Shown piece by piece: positions 5,922 to 11,156 of a DNA stretch of 12,551 nucleotides. Made by a program: the position numbers and the translations under genes. The notes beneath the pieces were generated by a model, which was not told where the DNA came from, searched no databases, and worked only from the letters and a program-made list of their open reading frames with translations. The stretch is from NCBI GenBank assembly GCA_030635805.1, contig DAOVYC010000004.1, forward strand, positions 1-12,551, given 5' to 3'. Origin of the DNA: a bacterium (GTDB lineage Bacteria; Patescibacteriota; Gracilibacteria; JAUYGZ01; DAOVYC01). The stretch's first letter is position 1. Every line of letters starts with the position of its first letter.

Positions 5922-7151
5922 GTGTTTATTTCTTTCCTAAAAACCGCTTGGCGTGATCTCTGGGCTAACAAAGGTAAAGCTATGCTTACCATGCTCGGTA
6001 TTGTCATTGGTATTACCTCCGTCATCATTATCCTGTCCGTTGGGCAGGGAGTGCAGAAAAACCTGCTATTCGAACTGGAGAGCTATGGGCAGAATGTTTT
6101 GATGGTCATGGGGGGAAGTACATCAACAGGAGGGCTTACCGCTTATTCCGCACCGATAAAAACTCTTACCTGGGACGATTTCACCTCCATGAAAGAATCT
6201 TCTGCGTTTTCACATGCTGTTAGTTTTTCGGCCATGTCCTACCGGGCTCAATCTCATATCCGAAAACGAAACTCGGATTTCATAGTTTCTATTCAGGGAA
6301 ACGACGGTACTTATTTTGACATGTTTAATTATGATATTGCCGAGGGAAGAAATTTTACCGAATCAGAAAATACTTCCATGGCCCGGGTCGCCATCATTGC
6401 TCCCGGGGCAAAAAGGCGACTATTCGGATCATTTAGTCCTATTGGAGAATTTGTGCGTATCAACAATATCAACTTCAAAGTTGTTGGAGTGCTGGGCGAG
6501 AAAGCTCTGGAAAGGCAAATGGGATCTACCGAGTACGACATGATTTATGTACCACCCCGGGCAGTCATGAAACTTATTCTTGGTGAAGATTTTCTTATGG
6601 GGATAGGAATTGAAGTGGATGATGCCGAAAATTTAGATACCACCAAAGCACAAATCGAAAGATTTATTCGTCGCAAACATCAACTTCAAGATAGTCAAAA
6701 AAGCGACTTTACAGTGATGGGTATGCAGGAAATGGTTGAGATTTTTAAAACAGTTACCAGCGCTATGACTCTCTTTCTTTTCGCCGTTACCGCTATTTCA
6801 CTAATTGTCGGGGGAATAGGGATCATGAATATCATGCTCGCCAGCGTAGTTCAGCGCACCAAAGAAGTAGGGCTGAGGAAGGCTCTCGGAGCTTCCAATA
6901 AATCGATAATTCTTCAGTTTCTCACCGAGACAGTTGTCATTATGCTTATTAGTGCCGTTATTGGAATTATCATCGGTGTCATCATTTCCTACGTTATTGC
7001 TCAGTACGGAGGATGGGGCAATAGACCAATATCCCTTATTTCCATTCCTCTCGCTCTCGGCGTCTCCTTTGCTTTTGGTATCATCTTCGGTCTCTATCCC
7101 GCCTTCAAGGCGGCTAAGATGGATCCGATTACAGCATTAAAATATGAGTAG
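5922..7151 (+). CDS. MacB/FtsX-like ABC transporter permease (second paralogue)
   Basis: This is a second 409-aa permease with the same domain order as its neighbour: TM1 at about 20-41, an extracytoplasmic MacB_PCD domain, three C-terminal TM segments, the GGIGIMNIMLASV signature and a PAFKAAKMDPITALKYE-type end. The start is GTG. It is supported because the protein then aligns with the first paralogue residue for residue, with TM1 at the same position and the total length identical. It lies 51 bp downstream with no terminator between, so it belongs to the same operon. One ATPase gene for two permease genes suggests a LolCDE-like heterodimer, but two alternative homodimers are also possible. 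A stretch of 34 bp is nearly identical in DNA to the first gene. Confidence 0.93.
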   Translation: MFISFLKTAWRDLWANKGKAMLTMLGIVIGITSVIIILSVGQGVQKNLLFELESYGQNVLMVMGGSTSTGGLTAYSAPIKTLTWDDFTSMKESSAFSHAVSFSAMSYRAQSHIRKRNSDFIVSIQGNDGTYFDMFNYDIAEGRNFTESENTSMARVAIIAPGAKRRLFGSFSPIGEFVRINNINFKVVGVLGEKALERQMGSTEYDMIYVPPRAVMKLILGEDFLMGIGIEVDDAENLDTTKAQIERFIRRKHQLQDSQKSDFTVMGMQEMVEIFKTVTSAMTLFLFAVTAISLIVGGIGIMNIMLASVVQRTKEVGLRKALGASNKSIILQFLTETVVIMLISAVIGIIIGVIISYVIAQYGGWGNRPISLISIPLALGVSFAFGIIFGLYPAFKAAKMDPITALKYE

Positions 7152-7232
7152 TTTCACCCCCCTTAGTCCCCCCTTCTCAGAAGGGGGAAACTTTTTTATT
7201 CCCCCCTTATAAAGGGGGGTAGGGGGGTGAAA
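7152..7232. repeat. C/G-rich compound palindrome after the export operon
   Basis: The outer arms TTTCACCCCCC (from 7152) and GGGGGGTGAAA (to 7232) enclose two inner hairpins, CCCCCCTTCTCAGAAGGGGG (7168-7187) and CCCCCCTTATAAAGGGGGG (7201-7219). From memory, C6/G6 palindromes of this kind are dispersed in many bacterial genomes. No coding sequence is involved. Confidence 0.85.
7168..7197 (+). terminator. Intrinsic terminator of the export operon
   Basis: A hairpin of C5-6 and G5 with closing TTC/GAA pairs (7168-7187) is followed, after AAAC, by six T (7192-7197), 17 bp after the permease stop. The T run is 4 nt from the stem, slightly loose, but the stem is very stable. Confidence 0.65.
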
Positions 7233-7262
7233 CTGGCAATTCTACCCAACTTATGCTATTTT
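7233..7262 (+). promoter_or_regulatory. Possible promoter upstream of murB
   Basis: CTGGCA (7233-7238) and TATTTT (7257-7262) are 18 bp apart, with TG one base before the -10. The predicted start is near 7269. If real, transcription begins after the upstream ATG at 7253 and supports initiation at 7292. Confidence 0.35.
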
Positions 7263-7291
7263 CCTTGCGTTTTCAGAACGTTTATTTTGTC

Positions 7292-8176
7292 ATGCAAGAA
7301 CTTGTAAAAAAATTCACCCTTCAGGAAAATATTGACCTTAGTCAATATTCCACCATGCGTATTGGTGGCCGAGCGCGATATTTCTACACAGCCAAAGATC
7401 AGACCGAGCTCATAGATTTTTTAAACGAACTACACAAAGAAAATATTAAATTTATTATTCTAGGCGGTGGTGCAAACTGCTTATTCGCTGACGAGGTTTT
7501 TGACGGCGTAGTCATCCGGAATAGAATGAACAAATTAATTGTTCAAGAAAACCATATTAATGCTGAGTCAGGAGTTACTATAGGTGTTTTTAATGAAGAG
7601 TGTAAAAAGAGGGGATTAAGTGGCCTGGAAATGTTGATGCGTGTTCCGGGAACCATTGGAGGAGCAGTTTGGAACAATGCCGGAGCTTACGGGATGGAGA
7701 TTTCAAGAATTGTTACCGGCGGTAAAGTTTGGAGTAGGGGAGAAGTGCAAAAAGTCGACCAGGATTTTTTCGAATTTACCTATCGCTCCAGTATTCTCAA
7801 GAAAACCCGTGACCACGTTCTTCTCGAGGCAGATTTCGAAATGAAAAACATCGGAAAAGAAGAAATTGCAAAAAAAATGGAAGAAATCATCCAGATGAGA
7901 CTCGAAAAAGAACCCCAGGGGCTTACTTGTGGTTCTTTCTTCCGCAATCCTCCCAACAATTCTGCCGGTCGTCTTCTCGAAGAAGTTGGTGCCAAAGACC
8001 TAAAAATTGGAGACCTGGAAGTCGCCCAAAAACATGCCAACTGGCTTTTGAACAAAGGGAAGGCGACAGCATCAGATCTTATTCAGCTTCGGGATCTCAT
8101 GAAGTCAAAAGTGAAAGAACGTTTTGGGGTGGAATTACAGGAGGAACTTGATATCATATCAAGCAGTAAGCAATAA
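7292..8176 (+). CDS. murB: UDP-N-acetylmuramate dehydrogenase (UDP-N-acetylenolpyruvoylglucosamine reductase)
   Basis: This cytoplasmic FAD enzyme reduces UDP-GlcNAc-enolpyruvate to UDP-MurNAc with NADPH, the step after MurA. From the ATG at 7292 it is 294 aa, as in type II MurB proteins. Visible motifs are STMRIGG near the N-terminus, the FAD-binding GGGAN (58-62), PGTIGGA (119-125) and NNAGAYG (128-134), YRSS with the active-site Arg (164-167), GSFFRNP with the catalytic Ser (214-220), and the C-terminal FGVELQEEL with the catalytic Glu (about 285). An in-frame ATG at 7253 would add 13 hydrophobic residues not expected in the family, and it overlaps the possible promoter, so 7292 is preferred. 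murA follows 129 bp downstream. The stop codon lies inside a 15-bp tandem duplication. Confidence 0.93.
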   Translation: MQELVKKFTLQENIDLSQYSTMRIGGRARYFYTAKDQTELIDFLNELHKENIKFIILGGGANCLFADEVFDGVVIRNRMNKLIVQENHINAESGVTIGVFNEECKKRGLSGLEMLMRVPGTIGGAVWNNAGAYGMEISRIVTGGKVWSRGEVQKVDQDFFEFTYRSSILKKTRDHVLLEADFEMKNIGKEEIAKKMEEIIQMRLEKEPQGLTCGSFFRNPPNNSAGRLLEEVGAKDLKIGDLEVAQKHANWLLNKGKATASDLIQLRDLMKSKVKERFGVELQEELDIISSSKQ

Positions 8177-8194
8177 GCTAGTAAGCAATAAGCT
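8165..8194. repeat. 15-bp tandem duplication over the murB stop codon
   Basis: AGTAAGCAATAAGCT is present twice in tandem (8165-8179 and 8180-8194). Each unit is itself two near-heptamers, AGTAAGC and AATAAGC. The TAA stop of murB is in the first copy, so the second copy is untranslated. Confidence 0.9.
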
Positions 8195-8200
8195 CTAGAA

Positions 8201-8262
8201 TTTCACCCTTCGGTCATGAGCTCAGGGTCGAATGAGAAAAACATCCGCTCAATGAGACCCTG
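8201..8262. repeat. Palindromic intergenic element between murB and murA
   Basis: CAGGGTC (8223-8229) pairs with GACCCTG (8256-8262), with further AATGAG/CTCAAT-type pairing inside. An overlapping smaller inverted repeat, ACCCT...AGGGT, covers 8205-8229. The CCCTTCG...GCTCAGGGT pattern resembles, from memory, a palindrome dispersed in many bacterial genomes. There is no T run, so it is not a clear terminator. Confidence 0.55.
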
Positions 8263-8289
8263 CGATTCACCTCAGGCGGGGATATCTAT

Positions 8290-8303
8290 AACCTAAAACC
8301 TAA
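8290..8303. repeat. Heptanucleotide repeat just before murA
   Basis: AACCTAA occurs twice in tandem, ending 2 nt before the murA ATG at 8306. It takes the place where a ribosome binding site would normally be, and it has no purine-rich Shine-Dalgarno sequence. Confidence 0.75.
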
Positions 8304-8305
8304 GA

Positions 8306-9559
8306 ATGAGATATGTAGTTCATGGTGGCAGACCTCTCAAGGGAACAGTAACTCCTTCCGGTTCCAAGAATGCCGCCCTTCCCATAGTTGCGGCTACTAT
8401 CCTGACTGATGAAAAAATTATTTTGGAAAATGTTCCCGATATTTCCGATATCAGAACGTTACTTCGTATTATGAAATTTTTGGGATCAGAGTATTCATTC
8501 AAAAACAACAAATTAGAAATTCAGACCAAGAAAATTAAGGAAACCAGTATCCCACACAAATTTGTTTCCAAACTTCGAGGATCTATTGTTCTTCTTGGTC
8601 CTCTTTTGGCTCGTTGCCGGGAAGTAGAAATGGCTTTTCCGGGTGGATGTGTGATTGGCAGAAGACCAATCGACACTCATCTGGATGCTCTCAAGGAGCT
8701 TGATGCTACAATCTACTCTTCGCCAAACAAAATCCGCTTAACCACCAATGGACTTAAAGGAAACGAAATTACTCTCAAGGAAATTTCTGTTACCGCTACG
8801 GAAAACCTAATAGCCGCCGCAACTCTCGCTCAAGATGAAACTATTATTCGTCTGGCGGCTTGTGAGCCACATGTTCAGGATATGTGTCATTTTCTCGTCA
8901 ACTGTGGAGCCAAGATCGAAGGAATCGGTTCGCACGCTCTGAAGATTCAGGGGGTGGAAAAACTTAGTGGTACCACTCATCGAGTCATTGCCGATTATCT
9001 GGAAATCGGTACTTTTGCCATCGCTGCGGTGGCGACCGAGGGCGACATTACCATCACTGAAGCTCGTCGGCACGATCTTGATATTCTCTGGCAGAAGCTG
9101 GAAGAAACAGGCGCTCGTCTCGAATTTAAGAATAAAGCGGTACATGTTATCGGTTCTCAAAACCTAAATCCCATTCGCAAGGTAGATACCGGCATTTTCC
9201 CTAAATTCCCCACAGATCTCCAATCACCGTTCATGGTGATGCTTACCAAGGCCAACGGAGTTTCCAAAGTTTTCGAAACTTTATTCGAAGGTCGTCTCAA
9301 CTATCTCTTTGAACTGGAAAAAATGGGGGCGCACATTGAATTTCTCAATCCTCATCAAGCTCTTATTGTAGGACCCACTAAACTCAAGGGAACAGAAATA
9401 GCCTCCTGCGATATTCGCGCCGGTGCCGGTATGATCATCGCCGCTCTCATGGCGGAAGGCGAGACGACTATCACCAGTATTAACTATATCGAACGGGGAT
9501 ACGAGAATATTCACGAAAAACTTCAAAAACTGGGAGCAGATATCGTCAGAGCTGAATAA
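8306..9559 (+). CDS. murA: UDP-N-acetylglucosamine 1-carboxyvinyltransferase
   Basis: This cytoplasmic enzyme transfers enolpyruvate from PEP to UDP-GlcNAc, the first committed step of peptidoglycan synthesis and the target of fosfomycin. At 417 aa it matches the family length. The substrate-binding SGSKNAALP has K21 and N22. The catalytic cysteine is C115 in FPGGCVIGRRPID, so the usual fosfomycin-reactive residue is present, not the Asp variant. The catalytic Asp is D304 in FPTDLQSPFM. The NYIERGYENIHEKL-type C-terminal motif is also present. With murB immediately upstream, two successive pathway steps are encoded together; the order murB-murA is reversed relative to the reactions. Its ATG follows an AACCTAA repeat with no ribosome binding site, but the N-terminal MRYVVHGG fits the family. 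Confidence 0.96.
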   Translation: MRYVVHGGRPLKGTVTPSGSKNAALPIVAATILTDEKIILENVPDISDIRTLLRIMKFLGSEYSFKNNKLEIQTKKIKETSIPHKFVSKLRGSIVLLGPLLARCREVEMAFPGGCVIGRRPIDTHLDALKELDATIYSSPNKIRLTTNGLKGNEITLKEISVTATENLIAAATLAQDETIIRLAACEPHVQDMCHFLVNCGAKIEGIGSHALKIQGVEKLSGTTHRVIADYLEIGTFAIAAVATEGDITITEARRHDLDILWQKLEETGARLEFKNKAVHVIGSQNLNPIRKVDTGIFPKFPTDLQSPFMVMLTKANGVSKVFETLFEGRLNYLFELEKMGAHIEFLNPHQALIVGPTKLKGTEIASCDIRAGAGMIIAALMAEGETTITSINYIERGYENIHEKLQKLGADIVRAE

Positions 9560-9571
9560 CAGAAATTTATC

Positions 9572-9588
9572 CTACAAGCTACAAGCTA
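9572..9588. repeat. Heptanucleotide repeat abutting the truB start codon
   Basis: CTACAAG, CTACAAG and CTA run directly into the ATG at 9589. They occupy most of the 29-bp murA-truB spacer and leave no Shine-Dalgarno sequence. Confidence 0.85.
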
Positions 9589-10446
9589 ATGAACGGCTTC
9601 CTATCCATCAACAAAGCTCTCCATTGGACTTCCCATGACGTTGTTCAAAAAGCTCGTAAGATTTTAAATATCAAAAAAATCGGACACCTGGGCACTCTTG
9701 ATCCTCTGGCCACGGGGGTTTTGGTTTTAGCTATAGGAAGCGCTACCAAGTTCATCGAATATTTATTGGATAATGAAAAAGAGTATAACGCTGAAATTAT
9801 CCTGGGAGAAAAAACAGAAACTTATGATGCCGAAGGAGAAAAAATAAAAGTAACCGATCGGCCTGTTGATCTAGAAGAAATTAAAAAAGTCATTAAAAAT
9901 AATTTTATCGGTGATATTGATCAGCTACCGCCAAAATTTTCAGCTAAAAAAATAAACGGCGAAACAGCCTATAAAAAAGCGAGAAGGGGAGATGATTTTC
10001 AAATGAAATCCAAAAAAATTACTATTTACAACATAGAAATTATTGAATATAAATGGCCCATTCTTAAAATTCACGTCCATTGCGGGACAGGAACCTACAT
10101 TCGTTCCATTGCTTTTGACATAGGTGAAAAACTCGGCTGTGGAGGATATTTAAATAAATTAATACGCACTCGAGTACGAAATTTTTATATTGATACCGCT
10201 TTCGACATTAACGAAATTAGCGCGGAAAAAATTCTTCCTATCAAAAGCGTCTTACCGGATTTTCCCAAAACGGAACTGACTGAAATTCAAATCGAAAAAA
10301 TAAAAAATGGGCAAACAATTCAAGCAAAAAACTCCTGGGAAGACGGAGCTCTAATTCTAGGCATAAAAGATCATCAGGTAATAAGCATCATGGTTTACAA
10401 CAAAGAAGATCAGACGCTTAAATCGAAAAAACTGATAATAAACTAG
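9589..10446 (+). CDS. truB: tRNA pseudouridine(55) synthase
   Basis: It converts U55 in the T loop of tRNAs to pseudouridine; both tRNAs in this window carry the TTCGA target loop. At 285 aa it is normal length for TruB. Motif I is GHLGTLDPLATGVL, with catalytic D38. The conserved KEYNAEI with Tyr66, GTYIRSIAFDIG (about 168-179) and LNKLIRTRVRNF are present, followed by a short C-terminal RNA-binding extension of PUA-like character (about 220-285). The start directly follows the CTACAAG repeat, and MNGFLSINK fits the usual N-terminus (G-hydrophobic-hydrophobic-hydrophobic-K-P/A). It lies 29 bp after murA, so it is probably in the same operon. No hairpin terminator was seen after its stop. Confidence 0.96.
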   Translation: MNGFLSINKALHWTSHDVVQKARKILNIKKIGHLGTLDPLATGVLVLAIGSATKFIEYLLDNEKEYNAEIILGEKTETYDAEGEKIKVTDRPVDLEEIKKVIKNNFIGDIDQLPPKFSAKKINGETAYKKARRGDDFQMKSKKITIYNIEIIEYKWPILKIHVHCGTGTYIRSIAFDIGEKLGCGGYLNKLIRTRVRNFYIDTAFDINEISAEKILPIKSVLPDFPKTELTEIQIEKIKNGQTIQAKNSWEDGALILGIKDHQVISIMVYNKEDQTLKSKKLIIN

Positions 10447-10533
10447 CCTCTTTATTCCCTTTACCCCTTCATAACAAAATAATACATGAATCTTTTCTGT
10501 CAACTTAAAAAAACTGACCACCAAGTCAAATAC

Positions 10534-10563
10534 TTGATACATTGAACAAAAATTTGATACTAT
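10534..10563 (+). promoter_or_regulatory. Probable promoter of the pilin-like gene
   Basis: TTGATA (10534-10539) and TACTAT (10558-10563) are 18 bp apart in an AT-rich stretch. TTGATAC is also directly repeated 20 bp apart (10534 and 10554). The predicted start near 10570 gives a leader of about 30 nt. A shifted alternative uses TTGAAC at 10542. Confidence 0.45.
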
Positions 10564-10600
10564 CTCAATAAGTAATTATTGGTTTCTTAACTCTCTCCCA

Positions 10601-10996
10601 ATGAATTCAAAAACACTCAAGCAACTCTCTATTGTTTTTGGTGTGATATTGGTGGGTGTTTATCTCCTCCCAGCTGCTCCAGCGGCACTTGCTCAGCTTG
10701 GTGGTGGTACGCAAATCCTTCCAGAGCAAATCAGCCAGGCAACAGGGGGAGCTACAGATTTTATTTCTCTCGTTCGAAGAATTATCGACTACTTCCTAGG
10801 ATTTTTAGGAATCGTTTGTGTAGCGATGATCATTTTCGGAGGTTTCCTTTTTGTTACCGCTGGTGCAAACGAACAAAATGCGGAGAAAGGAAAAAAGATT
10901 CTTACCTACGCCGCTATCGGTATCGTGGTTATCCTTCTATCATTCGTGATCGTTAACGCTTTCCTTTCAGCTGGTCAAGGAAGTCAGCCTACCTAA
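10601..10996 (+). CDS. Small pilin-like membrane protein (TrbC/VirB2-like)
   Basis: This is a 131-aa protein with a cleavable-looking signal peptide (hydrophobic residues about 9-30, cleavage after AALA, mature N-terminus about Q32). A short linker is followed by two TM helices (about 55-88 and 100-123) joined by a charged loop rich in N, E and K. The layout and the MIIFGGFLFVTAGANEQNAEKGKKI pattern resemble the pilin-like VirB2/TrbC family, which is abundant in Patescibacteria and mycoplasmas (NCBI 'Mbov_0395 family pilin-like' style names). It appears to be a single-gene unit with its own promoter and a strong terminator, which suggests high expression. No other type IV secretion gene is present, so a conjugation role is not supported here; a surface or membrane structural role is equally possible. 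It lacks a type IV prepilin leader, so PilD is probably not its processing enzyme. Confidence 0.75.
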   Translation: MNSKTLKQLSIVFGVILVGVYLLPAAPAALAQLGGGTQILPEQISQATGGATDFISLVRRIIDYFLGFLGIVCVAMIIFGGFLFVTAGANEQNAEKGKKILTYAAIGIVVILLSFVIVNAFLSAGQGSQPT

Positions 10997-11017
10997 AGAG
11001 AGGCTTAATCAAAAACT

Positions 11018-11046
11018 AAAACCCCTTCGCTTTCGGAGGGGTTTTT
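11018..11046. terminator. Strong intrinsic terminator, probably bidirectional
   Basis: A 12-bp stem AAAACCCCTTCG / CGGAGGGGTTTT (one T-G pair) with loop CTTT is followed by T5 on the + strand. On the - strand the A4 and preceding A runs give a U tract as well. It lies between two convergent genes, 21 bp after the pilin-like stop and about 100 bp past the SLH gene stop. Confidence 0.9.
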
Positions 11047-11051
11047 AATAT

Positions 11052-11156
11052 TTATTCCTTATTCCTTATTCTACTTTCCACCCCTGTTCCCTGTTACAGG
11101 TTTCATGTTACATGTTACATGTTTTTCCTTATTCCTTATTCCTTATTCCTTATTCC
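11052..11156. repeat. Extended heptanucleotide repeat region ending over the SLH gene stop codon
   Basis: TTATTCC occurs about three times at 11052-11072 (the last unit ends in T). Then 7-nt units CTGTTCC, CTGTTAC, AGGTTTC, ATGTTAC, ATGTTAC and ATGTTTT run from 11084 to 11125, and exact TTATTCC occurs four times at 11129-11156. The 7-nt spacing holds while the word changes. On the - strand each TTATTCC reads GGAATAA and the first supplies the TAA stop of the SLH gene. Confidence 0.9.

Noticed and set aside
7253..7291. N-terminal extension of MurB from the ATG at 7253
   Set aside because: The 13 extra residues are not typical of MurB, and the ATG lies in the probable -10 region; the ATG at 7292 gives a standard N-terminus.
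7253..9559. Part of a full dcw cell-division cluster
   Set aside because: Only murB and murA are present; truB follows and no mraY, murC-G, fts or ddl genes are seen.
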